Source: Pseudomonas brassicacearum (GTDB lineage: Bacteria; Pseudomonadota; Gammaproteobacteria; Pseudomonadales; Pseudomonadaceae). Taken from it: 64,000 bases of DNA. Within the stretch, counting starts at the first letter, position 1, and every line of letters starts with the position of its first letter. Where the stretch lies: the NCBI RefSeq assembly GCF_009601685.2, contig NZ_CP045701.2, positions 5,704,001-5,768,000 on the forward strand, given 5' to 3'. Under the pieces are notes generated by a model that saw nothing but the letters and a program-made list of their open reading frames with translations, ran no database searches and was not told the origin of the DNA. Below, piece after piece: positions 7,837 through 16,731 of the stretch. The position numbers and the translations under genes were made by a program.

Positions 7837-9738
7837 CTACAACTTGGCGTGCCGCAGGCCACCGCTGCGCGACTTGGCCATGGCCGCCAGGCGCACCGCG
7901 ACGTTGGCGGCGCCGTAGCCCGCGTAACCGTTCTTGCGCTGGATGATCTCGAAGAAAAAACGCCCCTCGAACGGCTCGGTGTAGACGTGGAACAGCTCGC
8001 CACCCTGGGCATCACGGTCGTACAACACGTTGAAATAAGCCAATTCGCTGAGGAACTCGTCGTCGAAATCAAAACGCGCGGCCAGGTCATCGTAGTAGTT
8101 GAGCGGAATGTCCAGCAACGGCACACCGGCCTCTTTGGCACGACTGACCTGGGCGAAGATGTCATCGCAATCGAAGGCGATGTGATGCACGCCGGAGCCA
8201 CGATAACTCGATAGCGCGTGTGAGATCGCGGTGTTGCGGTTCTCGGAAATGTTCAGCGGCAAGCGGATCGAACTGCAGCGGCTGCGCAGCGCACGGCTTT
8301 TTACCAGGCCGTAAGGGTCGGGCAAGACCACTTCGTCATCGGCCTCGAAATCCAGCAGGCTCTTGTAGAACAGCACCCAACTGTCGAGGCTGTCGGCCGG
8401 CAGCGCCATCGCCATGTGGTCGATGCGCTTGAGCCCGGCCCCAATGACCGCCCCCGGTTGCAGATTGAAATCGGTGCCATAGACATCGGCCTGCTGGTCC
8501 ACCAGGTAGATCAGGCTGCCGTCCGGTGCGCGCACCGCCGCCAGCTCCAGCTCATTGGGCCCCACCAACCCACGATAAGGCTGGCCCTTGTAGGCAACGG
8601 CCCGCTCCAGGGCGCTGGCGCTGTTTTTCACGCGCACGGCGGTGGCGCACAACGAAGGTCCGTGGGCTTCGAAAAAACTATGGGCGAACGAGTACGGTTC
8701 GCTGTTGAGGATCAGGTTGATATCGCCCTGGCGCAGCAGGCTCACATTCTTCGAACGATGCTGCCCAGCCTTGACGAACCCCAGCCGCTCCAGCCAATGG
8801 GACAGCTTGGCGCCGAGGTTATCGTCCACGGCGAACTCGAGGAATTCGATGCCTTCGTACTCGCTGGCCGGCGGCGTGGCGAACAGGATGTCGGCATTGC
8901 CCATGGAGGGCGCTTCTTCAGCCAGGCGCTGGCGGGTCTTTTCTTCCAGGTACAGCAGCGAGCGCAGGCCGTCGGCGGCGTTGGCCCGTGGCGGCGCGGC
9001 GCGGAAACCGTCGTTGAAGATTTCCAGCGACAGCGGCCCGGTGTAGCCACTCTTGATGATCGGCGCCAGGAAACCCGGCAAGTCGAACTCGCCCTGCCCC
9101 GGGAAACAACGGAAATGCCGGCTCCATTCCAGGACGTCCATGGCCAGGATCGGCGCGTCGGCCATTTGCACGAAGAATATCTTGTCGCCGGGAATCTCGG
9201 CGATCGCGCTTGGATCGCCCTTGAGGGACAAAGTATGAAAGCTGTCGAGCAACACGCCGAGGCTGGGGTGGTCGGCCTGGCGCACGATGTTCCAGACCTG
9301 TTGATAAGTATTGACGTGCCGGCCCCAGGCCAGCGCTTCATAACCGATACGCAAGCCCCGCGCACCGGCCCGTTCGGCCAGCAGGCGCAGGTCATCGATG
9401 AGCATCTGTTCGTCACCGACGCTGTCGGCCGAGGCGTTGCTGCACACCAGCACCAGGTCGGTGCCCAGTTCCTGCATCAAGTCGAACTTGCGCTCGGCCC
9501 GTTCCAGGTTGCGCGACAGGCGATCGCGGCGGCAGCCTTCGAAGTCGCGAAACGGTTGGAATAAGGTGATGGCGACGCCCAGGTCGGCGCACATCTGCCT
9601 GATTTCCCGAGGGCTGCCATCGTAGTAGAGAAGGTCGTTCTCGAAGATTTCCACCCCGTCAAAACCGGCGGCGGCAATGGCTTCGAGTTTTTCCGGCAGG
9701 GTACCGCTCAAGGATACGGTGGCAATGGAACGCTGCAT
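7837..9738 (-). CDS. quiC: 3-dehydroshikimate dehydratase QuiC with HPPD-like C-terminal domain
   Basis: A 633-residue fusion. Residues 1 to about 285 are a sugar-phosphate-isomerase/AP-endonuclease TIM barrel (GFDGVEIFEND, LVLVCSNAS, LGVLLDSFH, LSLEIFNDGF) that converts dehydroshikimate to protocatechuate. Residues from about 295 are two VOC modules like 4-hydroxyphenylpyruvate dioxygenase. His441, His519 and Glu597 (RIDHMAM, VHHIAFDCDD, FFEIIQRKNG) match the HPPD iron ligands in order and spacing. The ATG at 9738 is chosen for GGGAG 8 bases upstream. With the dehydratase and dehydrogenase genes next door it completes the quinate/shikimate to protocatechuate route. Confidence 0.92.
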   Translation of the reverse strand: MQRSIATVSLSGTLPEKLEAIAAAGFDGVEIFENDLLYYDGSPREIRQMCADLGVAITLFQPFRDFEGCRRDRLSRNLERAERKFDLMQELGTDLVLVCSNASADSVGDEQMLIDDLRLLAERAGARGLRIGYEALAWGRHVNTYQQVWNIVRQADHPSLGVLLDSFHTLSLKGDPSAIAEIPGDKIFFVQMADAPILAMDVLEWSRHFRCFPGQGEFDLPGFLAPIIKSGYTGPLSLEIFNDGFRAAPPRANAADGLRSLLYLEEKTRQRLAEEAPSMGNADILFATPPASEYEGIEFLEFAVDDNLGAKLSHWLERLGFVKAGQHRSKNVSLLRQGDINLILNSEPYSFAHSFFEAHGPSLCATAVRVKNSASALERAVAYKGQPYRGLVGPNELELAAVRAPDGSLIYLVDQQADVYGTDFNLQPGAVIGAGLKRIDHMAMALPADSLDSWVLFYKSLLDFEADDEVVLPDPYGLVKSRALRSRCSSIRLPLNISENRNTAISHALSSYRGSGVHHIAFDCDDIFAQVSRAKEAGVPLLDIPLNYYDDLAARFDFDDEFLSELAYFNVLYDRDAQGGELFHVYTEPFEGRFFFEIIQRKNGYAGYGAANVAVRLAAMAKSRSGGLRHAKL

Positions 9739-9850
9739 GACTTCGGCTCCCGGGACAGGCATCGGCTACAGAAGCTGCGCCGCTTTTGAAAAATGCTCTT
9801 GAAAGAGTGAGCCGATTATTGTGCTGCAGGTTTTTTTCAGCAATTTAATA

Positions 9851-9865
9851 TGTACCATTCGGTTA
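9851..9865 (+). promoter_or_regulatory. Candidate operator of the quinate-cluster TetR regulator (copy 2)
   Basis: TGTACCATTCGGTTA lies in the AT-rich 278-bp region between divergent quiC and the MFS permease gene. A near copy in inverted orientation lies in the aroQ promoter. It contains ACC-ATTC-GGT dyad symmetry typical of TetR operators. No clear copy was found upstream of the regulator itself. Confidence 0.5.
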
Positions 9866-10016
9866 GTTTTTTGGGCGATTATCGAACAAAATGCCGATTG
9901 CCGAATTGACGATTTTTTGCTCACTGCGCACCATCGCTTCCACATTGATGCCGGCCCTGCCGACCTCGATGGACAGACCCAGACCAACCATAAGAATTTC
10001 AAAACGGGTACACGCT

Positions 10017-11354
10017 ATGATCCCTTCCCAAAGTTCCCGCCTGGCCCCCGGCCTGGGAGCCGCCACCGGCAGCATCGGTGACAAGATCCGCGGCGCCATG
10101 GCCGTGGGCAAGACCCGTTGGAGCATGCTCGCCCTGGTGTTTTTTGCCACGACCCTGAACTACATCGACCGCGCTGCCCTGGGCGTCATGCAGCCTATCC
10201 TGGCCAAGGAAATGAGCTGGACGGCGATGGACTACGCCAACATCAACTTCTGGTTCCAGGTCGGTTATGCCGTCGGTTTCGTTTTGCAAGGGCGGCTGAT
10301 CGACCGGATCGGCGTCAAGCGCGTGTTCTTCTGCGCCGTGCTGCTCTGGAGCCTGGCGACCGGTGCCCACGGCCTGGCCACTTCGGCGGTGGGCTTCATG
10401 GTCTGCCGCTTCATCCTCGGCCTCACCGAAGCCGCCAACTACCCCGCTTGCGTGAAGACCACCCGGCTGTGGTTCCCGGCGGGCGAGCGAGCCGTGGCCA
10501 CCGGTATCTTCAACGCCGGGACCAACGTCGGCGCGATGTTCACCCCGATGCTGCTGCCGTTGGTCCTGCACGTGTGGGGCTGGCAGGCCGCGTTCCTGTG
10601 CATGGCTGCGCTGGGCGGGATCTGGCTGCTGTTCTGGGGCCTGAAATACTTCAACCCCGAAGACCATCCCAGCGTCAAGCAATCGGAACTGGACTACATC
10701 CAGGCCCAGGACGAACCGGACCAGGTCCGCGTGCCGTTCTCACGCATCCTGCGCATGCGCGGCACCTGGGCGTTCGCCCTGGCCTACTCGATCACCGCCC
10801 CGGTGTTCTGGTTCTACCTCTATTGGCTGCCGCCGTTTTTGAACCAGCAATACAACCTGGGCATCAACGTGACCCAGATGGGCATCCCACTGATCATCAT
10901 CTACCTCACCGCCGACTTCGGCAGCGTGGGCGGCGGCATCCTGTCTTCGTTCCTGATCGGCCGTGGTCTCAACCCGATCAAGGCGCGACTGATGTCCATG
11001 CTGCTGTTCGCCTGCTGCATCATCGGCGTGATCATGGCCGCAGGCGCAAGCGACCTGTGGGTGGCGGTGTTTGCCATTTCGCTTGCCATCGGCGCGCATC
11101 AAGCCTGGACCGCCAACATCTGGAGCCTGGTCATGGACTACACGCCCAAGCACATGATGAGTACGGTGTTCGGTTTCGGCGGCATGTGCGCGGCCATCGG
11201 CGGGATGTTCATGACCCAACTGGTGGGCCACATCCTCACGATCACCCACAACAACTACACCGTGCTGTTCACCCTGATCCCGGCGATGTACTTCATTGCC
11301 CTGACCTGGCTGTACTTCATGGCACCGCGCAAGGTGCCTACGCTGGAAAACTGA
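10017..11354 (+). CDS. MFS transporter, probable quinate/shikimate or related acid uptake
   Basis: A 445-residue permease of the anion:cation symporter branch of the major facilitator superfamily. It has 12 hydrophobic segments, the N-terminal TLNYIDRAALGVMQP, the loop 2-3 signature GRLIDRIGVKRV and RFILGLTEAANYPACVKTT. It is divergent from quiC and shares its regulatory region, so it probably imports the cluster's substrate. The start at 10017 is where homology to the family begins; only a weak purine stretch precedes it. The substrate is inferred from context alone. Confidence 0.85.
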   Translation: MIPSQSSRLAPGLGAATGSIGDKIRGAMAVGKTRWSMLALVFFATTLNYIDRAALGVMQPILAKEMSWTAMDYANINFWFQVGYAVGFVLQGRLIDRIGVKRVFFCAVLLWSLATGAHGLATSAVGFMVCRFILGLTEAANYPACVKTTRLWFPAGERAVATGIFNAGTNVGAMFTPMLLPLVLHVWGWQAAFLCMAALGGIWLLFWGLKYFNPEDHPSVKQSELDYIQAQDEPDQVRVPFSRILRMRGTWAFALAYSITAPVFWFYLYWLPPFLNQQYNLGINVTQMGIPLIIIYLTADFGSVGGGILSSFLIGRGLNPIKARLMSMLLFACCIIGVIMAAGASDLWVAVFAISLAIGAHQAWTANIWSLVMDYTPKHMMSTVFGFGGMCAAIGGMFMTQLVGHILTITHNNYTVLFTLIPAMYFIALTWLYFMAPRKVPTLEN

Positions 11355-11362
11355 TTCCAGTC

Positions 11363-11449
11363 TGTGGGAGCAAGGCTTGCCCGCGATGCAGGCGCCTCGG
11401 TTCACTTGGGACCGCATCGTCTTCATCGCGGGCAAGCCTTGCTCCCACA
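11363..11449. repeat. REPIN: paired inverted REP sequences
   Basis: TGTGGGAGCAAGGCTTGCCC and its complement (GGCAAGCCTTGCTCCCACA) flank about 40 bases. It lies between two convergent transporter genes and can end both transcripts. Confidence 0.88.
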
Positions 11450-11489
11450 ACTGATCTTGCTTCCACAATTGATCCCTTCCCAATCCGTA

Positions 11490-12368
11490 TTACGCCCGCC
11501 GCTGTTGCCACGCCGCCGCCAACCCACTCAAGCAGATCAAGGTGATGCCCACCACGGTGGTCAGCGTCGGCGTATGGTTGAACAGCAACCAGCCCAGCAA
11601 CCCGGCAAACACGATCTGGCAGTACCCGAACGGCGCGAGCAGCGCCGGGGCGGCAAAGCGGAAGGCCTGGGTCAACATCAGGTGCGCGGTCATCCCGCAA
11701 GCTCCCAGCGCCAGCATCATCGCACCGTGCAACAGGCTCGGCACTTGCCAGAAGAACGGCACCAGCGCGCTCATCACCAAGGTGTTGCACAGGCCGGCAA
11801 AGAAGTTGCTGGTGGTCGGGCTGTCGATCTCGCTGAGCTTGCGCGTGAGCAACTGGTAGAAACAGAAGAACAGCGCCGAACAGAACGGCAATATTACCGC
11901 CGGGGTGAACAGGTCCCCGCCCGGATGGACGATGATCAACACCCCGATAAAGCCGAAGATCACCGCGATCCATTGGCCGCGTGTCACGTGTTCGCCCAGC
12001 AATGGCACCGACAACGCGGTGACCAGCACAGGCGCGAGGAAGTTGACCGCCGTCGCCTCGGCCAGCGGGATATACAACAACGCGGTGGTGAAGAACAGGC
12101 TGGTGCCCAGCAGGCACAGCGCCCGGGCCAGTTGCCACAAAGGACGCTTGGTACGCAGGACCCGCAGCCCCGAGCGCGGCAGGAAAATGCCCGCCATCAA
12201 TAAGGTATGCACCATGTAACGCGCCCAGACCACCATGATGATCGGATAAAAACCCGAAAGATATTTGGCCAAGGCGTCATGACTGGAGAACAGGAACGTT
12301 GCGACCAGAATAAGCACGATGCCCTTGAAAGGCTGATTGACGCCGGAGAGCGGAGTGCTGACGGTCAT
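11490..12368 (-). CDS. EamA/DMT-family transporter
   Basis: A 292-residue inner-membrane protein with ten hydrophobic segments in two EamA repeats (first beginning at FKGIVLILVATFLF, second at DSPTTSNFFAGLC). Motifs TAVNFLAPVLVTALS and LLGEHVTRGQWIAVIFGFIGV are usual for the family. It is probably an exporter of small metabolites such as amino acids; the substrate is not readable. The ATG at 12368 is chosen by homology length; longer in-frame sequence upstream looks non-coding. Confidence 0.85.
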   Translation of the reverse strand: MTVSTPLSGVNQPFKGIVLILVATFLFSSHDALAKYLSGFYPIIMVVWARYMVHTLLMAGIFLPRSGLRVLRTKRPLWQLARALCLLGTSLFFTTALLYIPLAEATAVNFLAPVLVTALSVPLLGEHVTRGQWIAVIFGFIGVLIIVHPGGDLFTPAVILPFCSALFFCFYQLLTRKLSEIDSPTTSNFFAGLCNTLVMSALVPFFWQVPSLLHGAMMLALGACGMTAHLMLTQAFRFAAPALLAPFGYCQIVFAGLLGWLLFNHTPTLTTVVGITLICLSGLAAAWQQRRA

Positions 12369-12622
12369 GAGGGAAACCTGCGTTGCTTGATATAAGGGCC
12401 GTGGCGCACGGTGCAGTTTTTGGGCCAGCGAGAATACCGATAAGTTCTGAATCCGCAGTGTAATGAAAATTGCGCAGCCAGGCAGGATTGGCTCACCGCT
12501 GAACCAAAACCCGTGTCCGTTGCCTGACAACTCATCAAACGCGGCGCGCGCCTTGGGCGCCTGAAAGCTAGACTCACCGCCACAGCAGTCATTTTTTGCA
12601 GGGTCATTCAGAGGACTTCCAC

Positions 12623-13507
12623 ATGTTATGGAAAAAAGGTCGCCGCAGTGACAACGTGGTGGACGCTCGCGGTGACGGTGGGGGTGGTGGCGGGATGCGT
12701 TTCGGCGGCGGCAAGGGATTGAGCCTGACGGCCGTCCTCCTGATCGTCGGCATCGGCTGGATCACCGGCCAGGACCCGATGCAGATTCTCGGACAACTGG
12801 CCGGGCAGATGGACTCGTCCGCGCCTGCCACTTCACAAACCCGCCAGGCACCGCCGGCCAACGATGAACAGGCCGAGTTCGTGCGCTCGATCCTCGGCGA
12901 CACCGAAGACACCTGGGGCCAGGTCTTCCAGCAGGCCGGACGCCAATACCAGCAACCCAAACTGGTGTTGTTCAGCGGTCGGGTCAACTCGGCCTGCGGC
13001 CTTGCCTCTTCGGCGACCGGTCCGTTCTATTGCCCGGCAGACCGGCAAGTCTACCTGGACATGAGTTTCTTCAAGGAAATGTCCCAACGCTTCGCTGCCG
13101 CCGGGGACTTCGCCCAGGCCTATGTCATTGCCCACGAAGTCGGACACCATGTGCAGACGCTGCTCGGCGTGTCGGCGAAAATCCAGGAAGCGCGCCAGCA
13201 AGGCCGGCAGATGGAGGGCGATGGCGGCTTGTTGGTACGCCAGGAGTTGCAGGCCGATTGCCTGGCTGGTGTGTGGGCCAACCATGCGCAAAAACGCCTG
13301 AACTGGCTGGAGCCGGGAGACGTCGAGGAGGCCTTGAACGCCGCCAATGCCATCGGCGATGACCGCTTGCAGCAACAAGGCCAGGGCCGCGTGGTACCGG
13401 ACTCCTTCACCCACGGCACTTCGGCGCAGCGCGTGCGCTGGTTCAAGACCGGGTTCGCCCAGGGCCAGGTCAACCAGTGCGACACGTTCGCGGCGAAAGC
13501 CCTGTAG
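12623..13507 (+). CDS. ypfJ: YpfJ-family neutral zinc metallopeptidase
   Basis: A 294-residue membrane-anchored protein. The N-terminus has a basic and glycine-rich segment (DGGGGGGMRFGGGKG), one membrane segment at about 31-48, then the catalytic domain with YVIAHEVGHHVQ (His170, Glu171, His174). Other family marks are SACGLASSATGPFYCPAD and VRQELQADCLAGVWA. AGAGGA lies 8 bases before the ATG. The next gene begins directly after its stop, so the two form an operon. No substrate is known for the family. Confidence 0.9.
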   Translation: MLWKKGRRSDNVVDARGDGGGGGGMRFGGGKGLSLTAVLLIVGIGWITGQDPMQILGQLAGQMDSSAPATSQTRQAPPANDEQAEFVRSILGDTEDTWGQVFQQAGRQYQQPKLVLFSGRVNSACGLASSATGPFYCPADRQVYLDMSFFKEMSQRFAAAGDFAQAYVIAHEVGHHVQTLLGVSAKIQEARQQGRQMEGDGGLLVRQELQADCLAGVWANHAQKRLNWLEPGDVEEALNAANAIGDDRLQQQGQGRVVPDSFTHGTSAQRVRWFKTGFAQGQVNQCDTFAAKAL

Positions 13508-14455
13508 ATGAAGTGGGGGGCGTTGATCGGGCTGGTGCTGTGCTACGCCGTTGCCCAGGCCGATGAACACGGCGTCAACGTGGTCGCCCAAGGGCGACTA
13601 CAGTTCAAGGGCGGCGCCATGGCCGTCGGCGTAAGCCCACCGCCGGCGTCCATCCAGCGCGTGCTGATCATCCTCCACGGCCGGCTGCGCAATGCCGATA
13701 CCTACCTGCACAGCGCCGAAAAGGCTGCCGGGCAGGCCGGGCAACTGGGCACCACCCTGATCATCGCCCCGCAGTTTCTCAACGAACAGGACGTGGCGCG
13801 CCATCAATTGCCCAATGACCTCCTGCGCTGGCAAGGCAACGACTGGATGGCCGGTGGTTTATCCACAGGGCCGAGTCCAGTCAGTTCCTTCCAGGTACTG
13901 GATGACATCATTGCGCGAGTCAGTGACCGGCAGCAGTTTCCCGAAGTGAAAGAAATCGTCATCGCCGGCCATTCCGGCGGCGCCCAGGTCGTGCAGCGCT
14001 ATGCCCTGCTCGCCCACGGCCAATACCGGATCAACCCGCGCTTTGTCATCGCCAATCCGTCGTCCTATGCCTACTTCGATGCGCAACGGCCCATGGCGTT
14101 CGACCCTGCCAGTTGCCCTGGCTTCAATCATTGGAAGTACGGCCTGCAGAACTTGCCAGCCTATGCGGCGGGGCAAACGCCTGCGCAACTGGAAGATAAC
14201 TACGTCAAGCGCGACATCGTCTATTTGCTCGGGCAGCAAGACACCAACCCGGAACATCCAGCACTGGATAAAGGCTGCGAAGCACAAACCCAGGGGCCGT
14301 ATCGGTTATTGCGCGGTCATTTCTTTTTTGACTACCTGACCCGGCGCCATCCCGTGGGGTTGAACCAGCGGCTGATCGAAGTGCCTGGGGTCGGGCATGA
14401 TGGGGATGGGATGTTGACTTCGCCTGAAGGGTTGAAGGTGTTGTTTGGTCAGTGA
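13508..14455 (+). CDS. Secreted alpha/beta-hydrolase
   Basis: A 315-residue protein with a short signal peptide (cleavage near AQADE) and an alpha/beta-hydrolase core. The nucleophile elbow is IAGHSGGAQ with Ser156; RVLIILHGRLRNADTY marks the oxyanion strand; a late GVGHDGDG supplies the probable catalytic His. The ATG abuts the stop of the peptidase gene (TAGATG), so translation is coupled. It could be an esterase acting in the periplasm; no closer assignment is possible. Confidence 0.8.
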   Translation: MKWGALIGLVLCYAVAQADEHGVNVVAQGRLQFKGGAMAVGVSPPPASIQRVLIILHGRLRNADTYLHSAEKAAGQAGQLGTTLIIAPQFLNEQDVARHQLPNDLLRWQGNDWMAGGLSTGPSPVSSFQVLDDIIARVSDRQQFPEVKEIVIAGHSGGAQVVQRYALLAHGQYRINPRFVIANPSSYAYFDAQRPMAFDPASCPGFNHWKYGLQNLPAYAAGQTPAQLEDNYVKRDIVYLLGQQDTNPEHPALDKGCEAQTQGPYRLLRGHFFFDYLTRRHPVGLNQRLIEVPGVGHDGDGMLTSPEGLKVLFGQ

Positions 14456-14478
14456 GTTTTGTAGTGAATGACAGGGAC

Positions 14479-14502
14479 CTATCGCGAGCTTGCTCGCGAT
14501 AG
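14479..14502. repeat. REP palindrome between convergent genes
   Basis: CTATCGCGAGCTTGCTCGCG extended by ATAG is a single REP-type hairpin between the hydrolase and the HAD phosphatase gene. Confidence 0.75.
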
Positions 14503-14525
14503 CGATCGATCAGTCAACCCAGCGC

Positions 14526-15119
14526 TCAAGCCAACAGCATCCGCCGCAATTCCCCACAATCGCGCGCATGCCAATCCGTCAGCTCCGGCCATGGATTGTC
14601 CGGCAGGTTCACCAGCACCGTCCGCGCCCCCGCCGCACGCCCACAGTCCAGGTCAAAGCGGTAATCGCCCACCATCACCATCGCCTCGGGCGCCACGTTC
14701 CAGGCCTCGGCCAATTTCAACAGGCCACCGGGATGCGGCTTGGGCGGCGCTTCGTCGCGACCCAGCACATCCTCCATGGCGAAACAGTCCGCCAGGCCGA
14801 TGGCTTCGAGGGTCACGTGGGCCAGCTCGCGGGCGTTGCGGGTGAGGATGCCCAGGCGATAACCGCACCCGGCCAGCTCTCGCACCAGTTCAACCGCCCC
14901 CGGCGCGGGCCTGGAGCCCAGCGCCAAGTCCCTTTCGTGTTCCAGCAGCCAGGCGTGCTTGGCCGCCGCTTCCTCAGCGGGCAACCCGGCCAGATGCGTG
15001 AGGATGTCGTCTTCGGCCGGAATTGCCAGGGCCACGCGGATCGCCGCGAAATCATGCACGGCGATGGTCAGCGTGCCATCCATGTCGAACACCCAGTGGC
15101 GGACATCGGCCAGGCTCAT
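14526..15119 (-). CDS. HAD-family hydrolase, phosphoglycolate-phosphatase-like
   Basis: A 197-residue HAD phosphatase. The nucleophile motif is WVFDMDGTLT (Asp12, Asp14), motif II is GILTRN, motif III Lys is in PPKPHPGGL, and motif IV is MVGDYRFDLDCG. A small helical cap follows motif I (Gph-like). The start overlaps the stop of tesB (ATGA), so it is the second gene of a tesB operon. The substrate is unknown. Confidence 0.88.
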   Translation of the reverse strand: MSLADVRHWVFDMDGTLTIAVHDFAAIRVALAIPAEDDILTHLAGLPAEEAAAKHAWLLEHERDLALGSRPAPGAVELVRELAGCGYRLGILTRNARELAHVTLEAIGLADCFAMEDVLGRDEAPPKPHPGGLLKLAEAWNVAPEAMVMVGDYRFDLDCGRAAGARTVLVNLPDNPWPELTDWHARDCGELRRMLLA

Positions 15120-15985
15120 GCCCAGTCCTTGCGATGGCGAATCAGGCCTTCCTGGGTCACCGACGCCACCAGTTGCCCGGCGCGATTGAACACGCTGCCA
15201 CGGGAGAACCCGCGGGAATTGCCGGCCCATGGGCTGTCCATGGCGTAGAGCAACCAGTCATCGGCACGCAGGTCGGCATGGAACCACAAGGCGTGGTCGA
15301 GGCTGGCGACCTGCATATCCTTGTGCCACACCGATTTGCCGTGGGGCAGCAGCGAAGTGGTCAACAGGCCGAAGTCCGACGCGTAGGCCAGCAGGTATTT
15401 GTGCAAGGCGGGCGAATCCGCCAGGGCGCCATCGGCGCGGAACCACACGTATTTGACCGGATCGGCCGGTTGCGGGTTGTAAGGGTCTTTTTCGGTGACC
15501 GGGCGTACCTCGATCGGCTTGGCGCACAGCAGTTTTTCGCGCATGTGCTCGGGCAGCAGGTGCGCGCGCTGTTGGGTCAGCTCCAGCTCGGACGGCAGGT
15601 TTTCCGGCCCGACGACTTGCGGCATGCTGCTCTGGTGCTCGAAACCCTGTTCGTCGTACTGGAACGACGCACTGCAGGTAAAAATCGGATTGCCCTTCTG
15701 GATCGCCGTCACCCGGCGAGTGCTGAAGCTGCCACCGTCGCGCACCCGGTCCACCTGGTAGACCACCGGCAATGCGGCGTCGCCTGGACGCAGGAAATAA
15801 CCGTGCATCGAATGCACATGGCGCGCCTCTTCCACGGTCTGGCTGGCCGCCGACAACGACTGGCCCAGTACCTGGCCGCCGAACAACTGGCGAAACCCCA
15901 GGTCCTGGCTACGCCCGCGAAACAGGTTTTCTTCGATCGGTTCCAGGGTCAGCAGGTCGACCAGATCTTCCAACACGTGGCTCAT
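15116..15985 (-). CDS. tesB: Acyl-CoA thioesterase II
   Basis: A 289-residue double-hotdog thioesterase that frees fatty acids from medium- and long-chain acyl-CoA. It aligns colinearly with E. coli TesB: FGGQVLGQSL, MHGYFLRPGD, and the catalytic Asp204 (AYASDFG), position 228 (ASLDH, Ser instead of Thr) and Gln278 (VTQEG). GAGGAAAG lies upstream of the ATG at 15985. It is co-transcribed with the HAD gene. Confidence 0.95.
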   Translation of the reverse strand: MSHVLEDLVDLLTLEPIEENLFRGRSQDLGFRQLFGGQVLGQSLSAASQTVEEARHVHSMHGYFLRPGDAALPVVYQVDRVRDGGSFSTRRVTAIQKGNPIFTCSASFQYDEQGFEHQSSMPQVVGPENLPSELELTQQRAHLLPEHMREKLLCAKPIEVRPVTEKDPYNPQPADPVKYVWFRADGALADSPALHKYLLAYASDFGLLTTSLLPHGKSVWHKDMQVASLDHALWFHADLRADDWLLYAMDSPWAGNSRGFSRGSVFNRAGQLVASVTQEGLIRHRKDWA

Positions 15986-16088
15986 TCAGACTTTCCTCAC
16001 ACAGCGCAATACCGCGCAGTCTACGCTGGGCGGTGGATCGATTGTTGGCCCGGGCCATTTGGGCGGGCATTGTAAACGTCCGTGTTGG

Positions 16089-16658
16089 CTAACCGTGCAG
16101 GGTCTGCAACCACTGCTCACGATTGATGCGATAGAGCACATGGTGACGCAATGGATGACCGACGGCGAGTGTCGGGTGTTCGAAGTCGTCAGCCGGGTCG
16201 TGCTGCATGCCAATGGCCTGCATGACCTTTTGCGATGGCAGGTTATCGACGGCGGTGAACGCCACCACTTCGTCCAGCGCCAACTGGTCGAAGGCACAAC
16301 GCAGGGCGGTCCACGCCGCTTCGCTGGCGTACCCCAGGCCCCAGTGCTCGCGGGCCAGGCGCCAGCCAATCTCGATGGCCGGCGTGAACGGCGCGTCGAA
16401 CCCGACCACACCCAGCCCAGTGAAACCAATGAAGGCGCCGGTGTCCTTGCGTTCCAGGGCCCACAAACCAAAACCATGCTCGGCGAAATGCCCCCGCACA
16501 CGACCGATCAGGGCAGCGCTTTCCAGACGGCTCAGGCGCTCCGGGAAATAACGCATCACCTGCGGGTCTGCGCACATGGCGGCAAATTCCGGCAAGTCAT
16601 CATCGCGCCACTGCCGCAACAGCAGCCGTGCGCTTTCCAGTTCCAGTATCGGCTCCAT
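16089..16658 (-). CDS. GNAT-family N-acetyltransferase (RimJ/RimL type)
   Basis: A 189-residue acetyltransferase of the Acetyltransf_3 group. Marks are the start TARLLLR-like ESARLLLRQW, GFTGLGVVGF, EIGWRLAREHWGLGYASEA (acetyl-CoA loop) and VDNLPSQKVMQAIGM. The ATG at 16658 follows GGGAG by 5 bases and is preferred to the GTG six bases earlier. The substrate is unknown. Confidence 0.87.
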   Translation of the reverse strand: MEPILELESARLLLRQWRDDDLPEFAAMCADPQVMRYFPERLSRLESAALIGRVRGHFAEHGFGLWALERKDTGAFIGFTGLGVVGFDAPFTPAIEIGWRLAREHWGLGYASEAAWTALRCAFDQLALDEVVAFTAVDNLPSQKVMQAIGMQHDPADDFEHPTLAVGHPLRHHVLYRINREQWLQTLHG

Positions 16659-16731
16659 CTTCACTCCCTTTCCATGCCCCAGAGTCTACATCGCTGGTAG
16701 GATCCGTCACTCAATCGTCACTGAAAACACC

